A DNA stretch of 64,000 nt from Niallia circulans NBRC 13626 (GCF_001591585.1 NZ_BCVE01000009.1:1-64000); one strand, 5' to 3'. Positions 53,090 through 63,477 are shown, counted from the first letter of the stretch. The notes: generated by a model not told the origin, from the sequence alone. Program-made: numbers and translations.

Positions 53090-53404
53090 TGTTCATTCTC
53101 CTTTCGTCCTGTTATTACTTCTTATTATATTATATACCGCTAATCAAAACTACTCAACTGAAGGGACCTGTGTAAAACATGGTAACAAAACAGGTCTATG
53201 TGATAATCTGCACGAACATTTTTCAAGTATTTTCGATTAAAACATTATTATCGTTTACTGTTCCCACTTTGAAGAAATCCCTTAATATAATATAGACTTT
53301 TCACCTATCTGTAAAATTTTTATAGGGAATATTACTCACGATAAGGTATAATAAAATATATAAATATCTAGCCTTTTTACCTAACAACAAAGGGAGTGAG
53401 AAAT
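53090..53404. other. divergent intergenic region yutM / DUF2225
   Basis: 315 AT-rich bases holding both promoters. AGGGAG (53391-53396) is the ribosome site of the DUF2225 gene. No RNA gene or repeat was found. Confidence 0.4.
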
Positions 53405-54091
53405 GTGAACAAAATCGAACCGTTATTTGATAAGCAATGTACCTGTTTGCTTTGTCAAACTAAATTTACAACAAAAAAATTACGTTCAAGATTTGTCAAA
53501 TTGAAAAATTTAGATACAGATTTCTTTCCTGTCTATGCTGAGCATAATCCACTCCTTTATTACATAAATGTCTGTCCTGCTTGCGGGTTTTCTTTTAGTG
53601 ATGATACAGTTTCTTATTTTTCTCCAGAAAGTAAAAGGATACTAATCGAAAAAGTATGTTCCCAATGGATTCCACATTCCTTTGGAAAAGAACGTAACAT
53701 AGAGGATAGTATTAAAACATATAAATTAGCTGCTTATTGTGCTTCTTTACGGAAGGATAAGCATATTACCCTTGCAGGACTGCACCTGCGGATTGCATGG
53801 CATTATCGTATGTTAAATAATCATAAACAAGAGAGGCGTTTTATATCCCTTGCATTATCAGAATATGAAACTTCCTATTCTGTTGGTGACTATCAGGGAA
53901 CTCCTGTTTCAGAATTAAGAACCATTTATTTAATAGCAGAACTTTCCAAGCGGACAGATAATCTAGAAAAAGCTACAAAATATTATTCGAAAGTAATTGA
54001 GCAGCAGAGTAGGACAGTGGAAACACAAATTGTCAAGCTGGCAAAAGAAAGCTGGCAGGAAATAAGAGACAGGCAAAAAACCTTCATCTAA
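53405..54091 (+). CDS. DUF2225 family protein
   Basis: A 228-residue soluble protein. Two CxxC pairs, CLLC (about residue 14) and CPAC (about 57), form a probable zinc site. The remaining two thirds is helical with TPR-like pairs (SIKTYKLAAYCASL, LHLRIAWHYRMLN, KATKYYSKVIEQ). This matches the DUF2225 layout; the function is unknown. GTG 53405 is chosen, eight bases after AGGGAG; the earlier GTG at 53396 overlaps that site. It has its own terminator. Confidence 0.85.
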   Translation: MNKIEPLFDKQCTCLLCQTKFTTKKLRSRFVKLKNLDTDFFPVYAEHNPLLYYINVCPACGFSFSDDTVSYFSPESKRILIEKVCSQWIPHSFGKERNIEDSIKTYKLAAYCASLRKDKHITLAGLHLRIAWHYRMLNNHKQERRFISLALSEYETSYSVGDYQGTPVSELRTIYLIAELSKRTDNLEKATKYYSKVIEQQSRTVETQIVKLAKESWQEIRDRQKTFI

Positions 54092-54143
54092 AAACCGCTT
54101 ATATCAGTGAATTAATTTTAAACACACTGATATAAGCGGTTTT
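54091..54143. terminator. bidirectional terminator DUF2225 / yuzB
   Basis: AAAACCGCTTATATCAGTG pairs with CACTGATATAAGCGGTTTT between convergent genes. Confidence 0.9.
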
Positions 54144-54378
54144 ATGTTGGATTTGCCTTCAAATATTGATAGATATTCTCAACAAGCTCGTTTACATCTT
54201 TCCCTTTGACTACTTCACCATCTACTAACGCAAATAACGAATCGCCACATTGCCCACAATAACTTAAACACCCATAGTCAATCACATCTAAAGAATCATC
54301 CTGTTCAAGACATTCTTTCGCTTCATATGCGCCTGATGCTAGGTTACTCGCACAAAATTCAATTAGCGGTTTAAACAA
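54142..54378 (-). CDS. yuzB: DUF1450 family protein YuzB
   Basis: A 78-residue protein matching B. subtilis YuzB in sequence and length: [21 protein letters not shown] at the start, [28 protein letters not shown] in the middle, and [13 protein letters not shown] at the end. The CLSYCGQC cysteines suggest metal or Fe-S binding, unproven. The start is TTG (54376-54378), nine bases after GGGAGG. The longer frame extends upstream of that ribosome site and is rejected. Confidence 0.9.
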   Translation of the reverse strand: MFKPLIEFCASNLASGAYEAKECLEQDDSLDVIDYGCLSYCGQCGDSLFALVDGEVVKGKDVNELVENIYQYLKANPT

Positions 54379-54604
54379 ACATCTCACCTCCCTCTGAATT
54401 ATACAGGTTTTTCTTAGTGTTGAACGCAAAAATTGTCTGATTTCATACTTCCTTTCTTAATCTGTAAGGGGAAAAGTCATTTTCCTTCTATAATGAAGAA
54501 TAAACAGTCCTAACCTTTTAATATACTCTAAAAGGAGCAGATCTAAAATTACGAACTAATTTTTAAAGAATAGATTTTCTCATGAGCACAATAAGGGGGA
54601 AAAA

Positions 54605-55678
54605 ATGAAAAAATTAATAATATTAGGCGGCGGTTATGGTGGTATGCGTGTTTTATCCTCTATCATACCTCATTTACCATATAATTTTATGGTCATATTA
54701 ATAGATAAAGTCCCATTTCATTTTCTAAAGACAGAATATTATGCTCTTGCAGCTGGTACTGTACTGGATAAAACCCTACAAATTCCTTTTCCTAAACACC
54801 CTCAAGTAAGCATTATACAAGCAGAAGTGGAAAAAATTGATTTGGAAAACAATAAAGTTTGGTTAGCGGGAAGAAATCCGATCGATTATGATGATTTGAT
54901 TATTGGACTTGGCTGTGAGGATAATTATCACCAAGTCGAGGGCGCTAAAGACAACACTCATAGTATTCAATCCATCAATAAATCCAAACGAACACATAAG
55001 CAGCTCCATAGCTTGTCTCAGGGGGCAAAGGTTGCAATTATCGGCGGCGGCTTAAGCGGCGTTGAGTTAGCAGCTGAATTAGCTGAAAGTAGCAGCCTGC
55101 AAATCACACTTTTGGATCGTGGAAATACCATATTATCTTCTTATCCTAAAAAAGTAAGAAACTATGTAGAACGATGGTTTACAGATAGAAAGGTTAATCT
55201 TATCAAAAATAGCAATATTACTTGTATAAAAAAAAATACAGTTTATAATCATGGAATCCCACAGCATTATGACTGTATTGTTTGGACAGCTGGGATTCAA
55301 CCAAATAAAGTTGTACGGGAACTTGACGTGGAAAAAGATAAGAAAGGACGCATTCTCTTATCCAAGCATCACCACCTTCCTAATAATGAGCATGTTTTCG
55401 TAGTTGGTGATTGCGCAAGCCTTCCTCATCCTCCCAGTGCACAGCTTGCAGAAGGACAGGCAGAACAAATTGCTTTTGTTTTAATTTCTCGTTGGCAAGG
55501 GAAAGTACTACCTGATTATATGCCGCCAATCAAGCTAAAAGGGGTCCTTGGGTCATTAGGAAAAAAAGCCGGTTTCGGACTTATTGCCAAAACCGCTTTA
55601 ACAGGAAGAATTCCACGCTTAATTAAACATGGAGTGCTATGGAAAGATAAAAATAATAAAAATAAAATTAACGACTAG
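54605..55678 (+). CDS. yutJ: NADH dehydrogenase-like protein YutJ (NDH-2 family)
   Basis: A 357-residue FAD oxidoreductase: FAD motif LIILGGGYGGMRVLSS (4-19), NAD motif VAIIGGGLSGVELAAELAE (near 143-161), and the second FAD motif HVFVVGDCASLPHPPSAQLAEGQAEQ. It belongs to the type II NADH dehydrogenase family. It is shorter than Ndh (about 390), lacking part of the C-terminal membrane-binding region. The electron acceptor is unknown. AAGGGGG precedes the ATG. Confidence 0.9.
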   Translation: MKKLIILGGGYGGMRVLSSIIPHLPYNFMVILIDKVPFHFLKTEYYALAAGTVLDKTLQIPFPKHPQVSIIQAEVEKIDLENNKVWLAGRNPIDYDDLIIGLGCEDNYHQVEGAKDNTHSIQSINKSKRTHKQLHSLSQGAKVAIIGGGLSGVELAAELAESSSLQITLLDRGNTILSSYPKKVRNYVERWFTDRKVNLIKNSNITCIKKNTVYNHGIPQHYDCIVWTAGIQPNKVVRELDVEKDKKGRILLSKHHHLPNNEHVFVVGDCASLPHPPSAQLAEGQAEQIAFVLISRWQGKVLPDYMPPIKLKGVLGSLGKKAGFGLIAKTALTGRIPRLIKHGVLWKDKNNKNKIND

Positions 55679-55705
55679 TAAAAGAATGGGAGTGTGTCAC
55701 ACTTA

Positions 55706-55842
55706 TTCCAGCTTAAGATAACGCTGGAACAAGAAAATACCAATAATATTCCCTATCGATTTTAATCGATAATAAGAGTTATAGTTATCCTTCTAGACTG
55801 AATATACTTCCTATTGTATCGATAGCCATGTGTATTCAGTCT
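55706..55842. repeat. cluster of hairpins between convergent yutJ and yuzD
   Basis: Three inverted repeats in tandem: TTCCAGC / GCTGGAA (55706-55729), ATCGATT / AATCGAT (about 55756-55771) and AGACTGAATA / TATTCAGTCT (55795-55842). None has a clear T-run; together they probably separate the convergent transcripts. Confidence 0.55.
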
Positions 55843-55881
55843 ACTCCATTATTTCTGAAAAAACGGATACAATTTTAACCA

Positions 55882-56205
55882 TTAAGCACTAGTATATCCG
55901 TATTTCTCAAATTCTGCATAAATTTTCTTCAACTTCGGATTACCTTCGCCTACAATCTCTCCCTCAATTACTACTACTGGATAGAATAAATCTTCCTCTA
56001 TAATTTTCTGACAGAATTTATTTTTATCTTCCGTATAATTGGCTTGAAAAATATCATAATATTTAATCTGAAAAGTTTGCTCTGGAAATTTTCTACTTAA
56101 TGCAGCCTGGAGCCATTCATATGTGTCCTTAGAAGATGGCAGGTTAACACAGCTGGCACAAATTTGTTCTGCTCCATAAATACTTACTTCAATTTCCTTT
56201 TTCAA
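55882..56205 (-). CDS. yuzD: DUF1462 family protein YuzD (thioredoxin-fold)
   Basis: A 107-residue protein of the YuzD family: SIYGAEQICASCVNLPSSKDTYEWLQAAL (about residues 8-36) carries a CxxC, and FYPVVVIEGEIVGEGNPKLKKIY is near 73-95. The thioredoxin-like fold is family knowledge; the role is unknown. TTG 56205 is used because GGAGG lies nine bases before it, giving the family length. It is divergent from yutI, as in B. subtilis. Confidence 0.88.
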   Translation of the reverse strand: MKKEIEVSIYGAEQICASCVNLPSSKDTYEWLQAALSRKFPEQTFQIKYYDIFQANYTEDKNKFCQKIIEEDLFYPVVVIEGEIVGEGNPKLKKIYAEFEKYGYTSA

Positions 56206-56372
56206 ATAAACTCTCCTCCATGGGATAGACAAGCTTGCCTATCCATTATTTTTCCGGTATTATAGGGTTTTGTTATATATCCAATTTTTTGTTTATTTAA
56301 TTCGTGTTTCTTGATTATAGATTTTTCATCCTAATGTGATTATAATAAATAATAGGAAAGGAGTCGATATGT

Positions 56373-56609
56373 ATGCAAGAAGTTGAAATGAAAGAACAAG
56401 TCCAAGAAGTACTAGATAAATTACGTCCATTCCTTTTAAGAGATGGTGGAGACTGTGAATTAGTGGATGTAGAGGATGGCATTGTAAAACTACGCTTATT
56501 AGGTGCTTGCGGAAGCTGTCCAAGTTCTACTATTACTTTAAAGGCTGGTATTGAACGTGCTTTATTAGAGGAAGTACCAGGCGTTTATGAAGTAGAACAA
56601 GTATTTTAA
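56373..56609 (+). CDS. yutI: NifU C-terminal domain iron-sulfur scaffold
   Basis: A 78-residue NfuA/NifU C-terminal domain: [24 protein letters not shown], then the cluster-binding [23 protein letters not shown] with CxxC. It binds a 4Fe-4S cluster between two subunits and passes it on. AAAGGAG precedes the start; the overlapping upstream ATG leads to an early stop. Confidence 0.95.
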   Translation: MQEVEMKEQVQEVLDKLRPFLLRDGGDCELVDVEDGIVKLRLLGACGSCPSSTITLKAGIERALLEEVPGVYEVEQVF

Positions 56610-56628
56610 TTTTTGATGAGAAAATGCA

Positions 56629-56664
56629 GAAAGAGGATGCAATTGCATCCTCTTTCTTTTTTAT
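56629..56664. terminator. bidirectional terminator yutI / thrB
   Basis: AGAAAGAGGATGCAA followed by its exact reverse complement TTGCATCCTCTTTCT, then TTTT; the other strand also ends in T's. Confidence 0.9.
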
Positions 56665-57581
56665 TTAACTTCTGTTGCAAGTACTCCGGAGCAAGTACTG
56701 CCTTTCTTGTCTATTTCCAATGGGAGGAAACGCATATCAGGTAATTTCGGCACTAATCCATCTATTAACGTATTCATTTTTCCTGGTTCTACAAAACACA
56801 ATACTGTCGGCCCCGCTCCACTTAAAGCCACCCCATAAGCACCTAGCTCGCAGGCATGTTCTTCCATTAGCTCTAAGTGCGGTACTAACTCTTTCCGATA
56901 TGGCTGATGATACTTGTCCTTTTTCATCATTTTTCCAGCAAGTTTCCTATTACCTGTAAGCAGTGCCGCAACTAATAGATTAGATACTGCACCTGCTGAA
57001 ACAGCTTCAGCAAAAGAAAGAGTGTCCGGTAAAACTCCTCGTGAAGACTTTGTTAATAGCTCTTCTGCTGGAATCACAGCTAGTACTTCCAAATCTACCG
57101 AATGAATGATTTCTGCATCTACTTCTTCTCCTAATTGACAGCCAACAACTAAGCCGCCGAAAATACTCGCTCCAACATTATCTGGATGCCCCTCCATTTT
57201 GGAGGCAATTGCAAATTTCTGTTGTTTAGTCAATTGTAAATTACCAACTTGATCTGCTAGTTCAATTCCTGCCACAATAGCGGAAGCACTAGATCCAAGT
57301 CCTCTTGCTAAAGGAATATTACTATTCACTTTTATTTGACAAGGAGGAAGAATAGTATGAAATGATTTCGCCACCTCGATCGCTGTTTTAATAATGAAAT
57401 TACTTTCATCACTTGGAAATTCCTTCAATTCATCTGTTAACGGAATAACCTCCCAACAGTCACTTTGAACAACTTCCAATGTTAAATATAAGTTTAACGC
57501 TAGTCCAATACTGTCAAAGCCTGGCCCGAGATTAGCAGTACTCGCTGGGACTTTAATTAGCAGCATCTCTCCTTCGTTCAT
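56661..57581 (-). CDS. thrB: homoserine kinase
   Basis: A 306-residue GHMP kinase: [23 protein letters not shown] (11-33), the ATP loop [18 protein letters not shown] (near 89-106), and C-terminal [15 protein letters not shown]. It phosphorylates homoserine in threonine synthesis. It is last of hom-thrC-thrB and overlaps the thrC stop by four bases (ATGA). Confidence 0.96.
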   Translation of the reverse strand: MNEGEMLLIKVPASTANLGPGFDSIGLALNLYLTLEVVQSDCWEVIPLTDELKEFPSDESNFIIKTAIEVAKSFHTILPPCQIKVNSNIPLARGLGSSASAIVAGIELADQVGNLQLTKQQKFAIASKMEGHPDNVGASIFGGLVVGCQLGEEVDAEIIHSVDLEVLAVIPAEELLTKSSRGVLPDTLSFAEAVSAGAVSNLLVAALLTGNRKLAGKMMKKDKYHQPYRKELVPHLELMEEHACELGAYGVALSGAGPTVLCFVEPGKMNTLIDGLVPKLPDMRFLPLEIDKKGSTCSGVLATEVK

Positions 57582-58639
57582 ATATGAACGACTCCCTTAA
57601 TGTGATTAGCTACTGCTTTTTCATCATTAGGTAATACTACTGGCTTAATTGGACTTACATCGATTGCTGTATTCGGATCTTTCAAGCCATTTCCTGTAAG
57701 GATCGCTACTATTCTACTTCCTTTAGGAATTTTCCCATTTTGAATATGCTTATAAACACCTGCAATCGATGCACAAGAACCTGGCTCAGCAAATACCCCT
57801 TCTTTTGCAGCAATCGTACGATATGCAGCAATAATCTCTTCATCTGTTACTTCATCAATAATTCCCTTGGACTCTTCTTGTGCTTGAACAGCCAGCTTCC
57901 AGCTAGCAGGGTTACCAATTCGAATGGCTGTAGCAATTGTTTCTGGATTTTCAAATACGCGATTATGAACAATCGCTGCTGCTCCAGCCGCTTCAAAGCC
58001 GTGGATTTTCGGCAGTCCTGTTTGCTTTATTTCGTGGTATTCTTTAAATCCTTTCCAATAAGCACTAATATTTCCAGCATTACCAACAGGAATTGCCAAT
58101 ATATCTGGCGCTCCTCCTAATTGGTCACAGACTTCAAAAGCAGCTGTTTTTTGTCCTTCTAAACGATACGGATTCACTGAATTAACAAGTGCAACTGGTT
58201 CTGTTTCACTAATTTTGCGTACCATCTGTAATGCTTGATCGAAATTCCCTTCAATCGCAATAATCTCAGCACCATACATAACAGCTTGTGCTAATTTTCC
58301 CATCGCGATTTTTCCTTCTGGTATAACGACAATACAGCGCATCCCTGCACGTGTAGCATAGGCAGCTGCTGCAGCTGACGTATTTCCCGTAGAAGCGCAG
58401 ATAACGGTTGAGTTTCCTTCTTCCTTTGCTTTAGCTACAGCCATGACCATTCCTCTATCTTTAAAGGAGCCAGTTGGATTAGTTCCTTCCGTTTTGACAA
58501 ATAGCTCTACGCCCCATTCCTCAGACAACTTTTCCAGCTTAATTAAAGGTGTGTTTCCTTCATTCAGTGTTAACATTGGTGTCGATTCATTTATTGGTAA
58601 ATACTCTTTATATTCTTCTAAGAGACCCTTCCATCTCAT
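57578..58639 (-). CDS. thrC: threonine synthase
   Basis: A 353-residue PLP fold-II enzyme. The PLP lysine lies in [18 protein letters not shown] (near 55-72) and the phosphate loop is [15 protein letters not shown]. It converts phosphohomoserine to threonine. Its ATG shares one base with the hom stop (TAATG) and its end overlaps thrB. The length matches Bacillus ThrC (352). Confidence 0.96.
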   Translation of the reverse strand: MRWKGLLEEYKEYLPINESTPMLTLNEGNTPLIKLEKLSEEWGVELFVKTEGTNPTGSFKDRGMVMAVAKAKEEGNSTVICASTGNTSAAAAAYATRAGMRCIVVIPEGKIAMGKLAQAVMYGAEIIAIEGNFDQALQMVRKISETEPVALVNSVNPYRLEGQKTAAFEVCDQLGGAPDILAIPVGNAGNISAYWKGFKEYHEIKQTGLPKIHGFEAAGAAAIVHNRVFENPETIATAIRIGNPASWKLAVQAQEESKGIIDEVTDEEIIAAYRTIAAKEGVFAEPGSCASIAGVYKHIQNGKIPKGSRIVAILTGNGLKDPNTAIDVSPIKPVVLPNDEKAVANHIKGVVHI

Positions 58640-59937
58640 TACTTTGTTCCTCCTTCAACTCGATAAGAACTTTTAACTGTTCGAACAGATGATAAGTCCC
58701 TTAATTCTAATAAAATATTCTCATAGTTTAATAAAGACGCATGGTGTGTTACTAAGACTATTTCTGCCAACCCTTTTTCCTTCACTGGTAACTGGAGGAT
58801 CTTCTCAAAGCTGACTCCATGCTGGGAGAAGATAGATGTAATTTCCGCAAATACTCCAACCTCATCCACTACTTGCAGTCGTAAGAAATATTTAGAAAAC
58901 ATTTCGTCTGGCTCTTTTAGCTTCTTTTTAAATTGTGGAGCGATTGCACCTTTTCCATTAACGCCCAAGCGCATATTTTTCAAAACATTCACTAGATCCG
59001 ATACAACGGCTGTTGCAGTTGGTAAGCTTCCGGCACCAGGTCCATAAAACATCGTTTCTCCAACCGCTTCTCCATATACATAAACAGCATTATACTCATT
59101 ATTAACGGCTGCCAATGGATGGCTGTCGACAATAAAAGTAGGCTGGACACTAACTTCTACTTTTTCTTCCTGTCTTTGAGCAATACCAATGAGTTTCATT
59201 GTATATCCTAACTGCTTTCCATACTGTATATCGTCATCTGTTACATTCGTTATGCCTTGTACCTTTACATCTTCCAAGCCAATATTCATCGAAAAGCCTA
59301 AAGTTGCTAAAATAGTCATTTTTCTTGCTGCATCCAGCCCTTCGACATCAGAGGTAGGATCACTTTCCGCAAAACCTAATGCTTGCGCTTCTAAAAGAAC
59401 ATCCTCATACGGTCTTTGCTGTTGACTCATCTTCGTTAAAATAAAATTAGTTGTTCCGTTCACAATTCCCATTAATTTAATGATACGGTCAGAAGCTAAC
59501 CCATCTACTAAACCTCTTAGAATAGGAATTCCACCAGCAACACTTGCCTCATAAAATAAATCACAATTATTTTGGGAAGCTGCTTGCAGTAGCTCTGCTC
59601 CATGTACTGCCATTAAATCCTTGTTAGCCGTTACTACTTGTTTTTTATTTTTTAAGGCTTTTAGCAGGATGTTCCTTGTCTCTTCAATCCCACCCATTAC
59701 TTCTATAACCACATCTATTTCAGGATCATCTAATATATCATTAGCATCAACTGTTAAGAGAATATCATCGGTTATCTCTACTTCTCGTTCTTTCTTTACA
59801 TTCTTGACGAGTATTTTTTTTACCTGCACTGGACAGCCGACTTGATGCATGATTTTATCTTGATGATTTTCAATAATTTTTACAACGCCCGATCCAACAG
59901 TTCCTAAGCCGAGTAGTCCAATTGAGATTGCCTCCAT
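58639..59937 (-). CDS. hom: homoserine dehydrogenase
   Basis: A 432-residue enzyme: the NAD(P) domain [17 protein letters not shown] (6-22), the catalytic domain with [16 protein letters not shown] and [12 protein letters not shown], and a C-terminal ACT domain (about 350-425: [17 protein letters not shown]) for threonine feedback. It reduces aspartate semialdehyde to homoserine. GGGAGG precedes the ATG. First gene of the threonine operon. Confidence 0.96.
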   Translation of the reverse strand: MEAISIGLLGLGTVGSGVVKIIENHQDKIMHQVGCPVQVKKILVKNVKKEREVEITDDILLTVDANDILDDPEIDVVIEVMGGIEETRNILLKALKNKKQVVTANKDLMAVHGAELLQAASQNNCDLFYEASVAGGIPILRGLVDGLASDRIIKLMGIVNGTTNFILTKMSQQQRPYEDVLLEAQALGFAESDPTSDVEGLDAARKMTILATLGFSMNIGLEDVKVQGITNVTDDDIQYGKQLGYTMKLIGIAQRQEEKVEVSVQPTFIVDSHPLAAVNNEYNAVYVYGEAVGETMFYGPGAGSLPTATAVVSDLVNVLKNMRLGVNGKGAIAPQFKKKLKEPDEMFSKYFLRLQVVDEVGVFAEITSIFSQHGVSFEKILQLPVKEKGLAEIVLVTHHASLLNYENILLELRDLSSVRTVKSSYRVEGGTK

Positions 59938-59994
59938 CTGTTTACCTCCCGTTGATGTTCTTTTTACGAGAACAACTGTCTTTGTATAGTAGAC

Positions 59995-60023
59995 ATTATA
60001 GTGTTTGATTCCTTTTTTTACAA
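59995..60023 (-). promoter_or_regulatory. promoter of hom-thrC-thrB
   Basis: On the minus strand TTGTAA (plus 60018-60023), 17-base spacer, TATAAT (plus 59995-60000). The transcript starts about 50 bases before hom, leaving no room for a T-box leader. Confidence 0.65.
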
Positions 60024-60192
60024 GGGGTGTTTAAACATTCTTTTAAAATTTTTATTTTAAAAGAATAAGAATAGCTTTTCCCTTTTAAAAAGAATATTTG
60101 TGCTCGTTTACTTAATGAATCCATTATATAGGAAGATGCTAAAATTCCAAAAGAAAAATTATAAATTTTATGTATATTTAGATTTTTTAAGC

Positions 60193-60222
60193 AGTGAGTC
60201 GACGAAGCGCTCGTCGCTCACT
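60193..60222. repeat. GC-rich hairpin in AT-rich intergenic DNA
   Basis: AGTGAGTCGACGA pairs with TCGTCGCTCACT, with one bulged T, around AGCGC. There is no T-run. The surrounding 60024-60365 is otherwise AT-rich with no gene. The TCGTCGCTCA segment resembles the loop of the inverted repeat at 22361. Confidence 0.55.
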
Positions 60223-60365
60223 CCATGGAAAAGAAACTGTATTCATAAAAAAAACCAGACAACATACGAAATTCCCATGAATATCTCCGTATAATTGTTA
60301 GGATTTTCCTTTTTTTGAACACTTATATCCCTGACTATTTATGCCCTTCGCTCCAAACCAATTAT

Positions 60366-61367
60366 TTACAACCAGGAAACAATAGGGATTTTCAATGTTT
60401 TAACTGGCACTTCTGTGTTGTCATAAAATTCTTTCAGAAATATTTCTAAATCCCTCGACTGGCTGAGCATTTTCTTTAACCGTTCTTCTAGAAATAGACG
60501 GTCCGCCTCCTGTATAGCAGAATAATAATTTTCGATACATTCCACATAATGAATGGGGAATAACAGCCTTGCATATATTAATCTCCATGCAAAAGAACTT
60601 AGGGGCATAACACTTTGATACTCCTCATAAAACGTCTTTACTTCTCGATGATATGTTTTGATATTTCGAAAATATCGATCTCTTGTCCATTCAGCAAGAT
60701 CTCTTCCACAATGATCAAACACCCAATCAAATGGATTTTTAATATAATATTCTCCTGCCCATGTGTCTTTGGTAAAACGGTTATAACAAATTGTTCCACT
60801 ATCTACAGCAGTTGGATCATCATCTAGCTCTGTATCGACAAGATACTGAATGGCATTCTCAGCAATCCCCATATAATATGGAAAAGATTCTAAAAATAAT
60901 TGATCGAATTCACTTTCTGGCTGTTTGTATAACATACTGTTCCAGAAACCCTCCAATTGGCCCAATCTTTGTTCCCACATACTCTTCCACTGCCCCATTC
61001 TACTTATTTTTTGGACACCAAATGGTACAGTTCTGCCTCTAAAATGAAACTTCCCCAGTTTTCGCCCTAATTTCCGAGATTGAAAGGGACGTAGTCGTTC
61101 ATTCATAAGCACACAATAAAGCTGCTCATTCATTTCAGTATGTTTGCTTCCTTCTTTTGACTCTAATAACATGCTGACATGTTTATCACCAATCTGATAG
61201 ATATGTGCAGCAATTTGGTCTCTTTCTGTTAGTTCTTCTTCCTCTATATTTCCTACTGGGACAATAGTATACAGTTTTCCTTTGCTTATACAAGCTTCAT
61301 AATGACCGACTCTTGTTTCTTCTTCTACATCAATTCCATACTTTGTCGATAAAATTTTCTTAATCAT
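60366..61367 (-). CDS. yutH: spore coat protein YutH (CotS family)
   Basis: A 333-residue protein of the CotS/YutH family, which has an aminoglycoside-phosphotransferase-like kinase fold: ELTERDQIAAHIY, KLGRKLGKFHFRGR (near 102-115), DSGTICYNRFTKDTWAGEYYIKNPFDWVFDHCGRDLAEWTRD near 194-235. In the last stretch FDHCGRDLAEW is the region equivalent to the metal-binding DxG-like motif. YutH proteins are spore-associated in Bacillus. Its place between hom and yutG matches B. subtilis. GGAGGAGG precedes the ATG. Confidence 0.9.
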   Translation of the reverse strand: MIKKILSTKYGIDVEEETRVGHYEACISKGKLYTIVPVGNIEEEELTERDQIAAHIYQIGDKHVSMLLESKEGSKHTEMNEQLYCVLMNERLRPFQSRKLGRKLGKFHFRGRTVPFGVQKISRMGQWKSMWEQRLGQLEGFWNSMLYKQPESEFDQLFLESFPYYMGIAENAIQYLVDTELDDDPTAVDSGTICYNRFTKDTWAGEYYIKNPFDWVFDHCGRDLAEWTRDRYFRNIKTYHREVKTFYEEYQSVMPLSSFAWRLIYARLLFPIHYVECIENYYSAIQEADRLFLEERLKKMLSQSRDLEIFLKEFYDNTEVPVKTLKIPIVSWL

Positions 61368-61561
61368 GTCTTTTCCTCCTCCTCGTTATTCTCTCTTTTA
61401 GAAGTATATGACAAGGAATGTTAAAACTTGTTAAGAGGATACAAATCATGAATTGCCCCTATTATGGAAACAATAGCTGTAAGGAACATCTAACAGCCAT
61501 CATGCATATAATAATAAACACTGTGAATACATAGTGAATAATTAAAGAAAAGGTGAAGTTC

Positions 61562-62053
61562 ATGTCATTAAAAGACCTAACAGAAAAAACAGCCAGAAAG
61601 TGGTTACATGAACGTGGAGTCGAAATAGAAGACATAGCGAAGCTTGTTTATCTCTTACAAGAGAAATATCATAAAGATTTACAAATGGAAGACTGTATTC
61701 ATAATGTCGAGCGCGTTCTTTCCAAAAGAGAGGTTCAAAATGCTGTTATCACAGGGATACAATTAGATGTACTCGCTGAAAAAAAGCTCCTGGAATCTCC
61801 CCTGCAAGAAATTGTCGAAACAGATGAAGGGCTTTACGGGGTAGATGAAGTGCTTGCTTTCTCGATTGTAAATGTATATGGTTCCATCGGATTTACTAAT
61901 TATGGCTATGTAGATAAATTGAAACCAGGCATTTTACAAAAGCTAAATGATAAGAGTTCTGGTGAATGCCATACCTTTTTAGACGATATTGTCGGTGCTA
62001 TTGCAGCAGCAGCTTCAAGTAGACTAGCTCACCGTGCTAATGGGGAAGAATAA
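61562..62053 (+). CDS. yutG: phosphatidylglycerophosphatase A-like protein YutG
   Basis: A 163-residue soluble-type PgpA family member. It has LVYLLQEKYHKDLQMEDC, AVITGIQLDVLAEKKLL, DEGLYGVDEVLAFSIVNVYGSIGFTNYGYVDKLKPG and CHTFLDDIVGAIAAA, where D-D corresponds to the PgpA metal site. It dephosphorylates phosphatidylglycerophosphate or an analogue; unlike enteric PgpA it lacks membrane helices. ATG 61562, six bases after AAAGGTG, is preferred over GTG 61553. Confidence 0.87.
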   Translation: MSLKDLTEKTARKWLHERGVEIEDIAKLVYLLQEKYHKDLQMEDCIHNVERVLSKREVQNAVITGIQLDVLAEKKLLESPLQEIVETDEGLYGVDEVLAFSIVNVYGSIGFTNYGYVDKLKPGILQKLNDKSSGECHTFLDDIVGAIAAAASSRLAHRANGEE

Positions 62054-62063
62054 GTCACCTTGT

Positions 62064-62106
62064 AAAAAAAAGACGTTTCATACACTGTAAACAGTAGCGA
62101 AACGTC
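62064..62106 (-). terminator. terminator of yutF
   Basis: GACGTTTC pairs with GAAACGTC enclosing ACTGT / ACAGT, followed by eight T on the minus strand. Confidence 0.88.
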
Positions 62107-62120
62107 CTCTTTATATGACC

Positions 62121-62897
62121 TTATTTTATTATAGCCCACTCACTTAAGCTATCAACCGTGTAGGTTGGCTTGACAGAATATCCGCTTAGTTGCTCTTTCG
62201 TTGTAACTCCTGTATACACGAGAAGTGTATCCATCTTTGCATTGATGCCTGCCATAATATCTGTTTGATAATTATCGCCAACCATCAAGACGTCTTCTTT
62301 CGGCAGATCTAATAATTTGATTGCTTGATCTACAATAATTGATTCTGGTTTGCCGACAACAACAGGCTGTTGCTGAGTACTTACCGAAATAACAGAAGTT
62401 AAGGCACCATTTCCAGGTAATAATCCTCGCTCACTTGGCAAAGCCGTATCCCCATTTGTAATGACAAATTGTGCGCCATTTCGGACTGCTAAGCATGCCA
62501 CTGTAAGCTTTTCATAGGTAATCTGTTGATCAAGTCCAGCAACCACATAATCAACATTTTCTGAATCCTTCATTAACTTCAAGTCTTTTTCCTCTAAAGC
62601 GTGCTGAAGTCCTTCTTCCCCTATCATAAACACATTTGCTCCAGGGGATTTTTCGACAATATAATTAGCAGAAGCCATGGCGGAAGTAAATACCTCACTC
62701 GCTTTTGCCGGTATTTGAAACTCCTGTAGTTTTTTGGCCACTTGTTCTGGTGTTTTTGTCGAATTATTGGTGACATATAAATAGGGAATTTGCGCAGCAA
62801 TCAATCGCTTAACAAATTCAGCTGCCTCTTCAATTACTTCTGTTCCCCGATACATTGTTCCATCTAAATCTATTAAATATCCTTTATACGCTTTCAT
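62121..62897 (-). CDS. yutF: HAD-superfamily phosphatase YutF (NagD-like)
   Basis: A 258-residue NagD-type HAD hydrolase: motif I YLIDLDGTMYRG (7-18), motif II YVTNNSTKTPEQV (41-53), C2 cap in the middle, and motifs III/IV VGKPESIIVDQAI and VLMVGDNYQTDIMAG (near 204-218). The family dephosphorylates nucleoside or sugar phosphates. Its length matches B. subtilis YutF (256). AAAGGA precedes the ATG. Confidence 0.93.
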   Translation of the reverse strand: MKAYKGYLIDLDGTMYRGTEVIEEAAEFVKRLIAAQIPYLYVTNNSTKTPEQVAKKLQEFQIPAKASEVFTSAMASANYIVEKSPGANVFMIGEEGLQHALEEKDLKLMKDSENVDYVVAGLDQQITYEKLTVACLAVRNGAQFVITNGDTALPSERGLLPGNGALTSVISVSTQQQPVVVGKPESIIVDQAIKLLDLPKEDVLMVGDNYQTDIMAGINAKMDTLLVYTGVTTKEQLSGYSVKPTYTVDSLSEWAIIK

Positions 62898-63017
62898 TAA
62901 GAAAATCCTTTCAATTGCTATGTATTAATTCAGGAACTATTTAAAAAAGCACGTTGCTTTTTTCACAGCTTGAAAATTATTCTTTATTTGATTAAAATCA
63001 TTTTCTTTAAAAATAAT

Positions 63018-63455
63018 CTAATTTCTAAATGCAGAAACAGGTCCTAATTCATGAATTAAGTATTCTTTTACAGATGGAGCAAAGGCTTTTATGGAGAGTA
63101 GCTTCGCTTCAAATGCTGCAATCAATCCCTTATGATCAATATTAGTATACTGATGTACAAGCTGTTTGCGCCAAAGAATGAGTTCCTTAATGTCTTTTCC
63201 TATTTCCATAGTAATAACTTTTTCATCAATAAGTATATCGACAATGTCGTCATAACTGCCCGGATCCCTCATAATAAAACCATCAATCATACTATTTCCT
63301 ACATCTAAGATGACTTCAATCATCATATGTGTCAATCTTTCAAGTGCCACTTTCTCAAGAAATGTATTCCACGTTTCTTGCGTTTCAAACTGACTGATGA
63401 GCTCATGGTAATAATTTAACTGTTCTTCTATTTTTTCTCGGTCCACAAAATACAT
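63018..63455 (-). CDS. yutE: HepT-like HEPN domain protein YutE (DUF86)
   Basis: A 145-residue helical protein of the DUF86/HepT family. The HEPN ribonuclease-type motif R-x4-H-x-Y is intact at Arg96, His101, Tyr103 (RKQLVHQY). In toxin-antitoxin systems HepT pairs with an MntA nucleotidyltransferase; none is encoded next to it here. AAGGAG lies nine bases before the ATG, and the EAL gene stop is 22 bases upstream, so the two are probably co-transcribed. It matches B. subtilis YutE. Confidence 0.85.
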   Translation of the reverse strand: MYFVDREKIEEQLNYYHELISQFETQETWNTFLEKVALERLTHMMIEVILDVGNSMIDGFIMRDPGSYDDIVDILIDEKVITMEIGKDIKELILWRKQLVHQYTNIDHKGLIAAFEAKLLSIKAFAPSVKEYLIHELGPVSAFRN

Positions 63456-63477
63456 ATTCCCTTACTCCTTCCGCATA

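Noticed and set aside
59938-60365. T-box leader for hom-thrC-thrB
   Set aside because: The predicted promoter lies about 50 bases from hom, and no T-box core or specifier stem was found.
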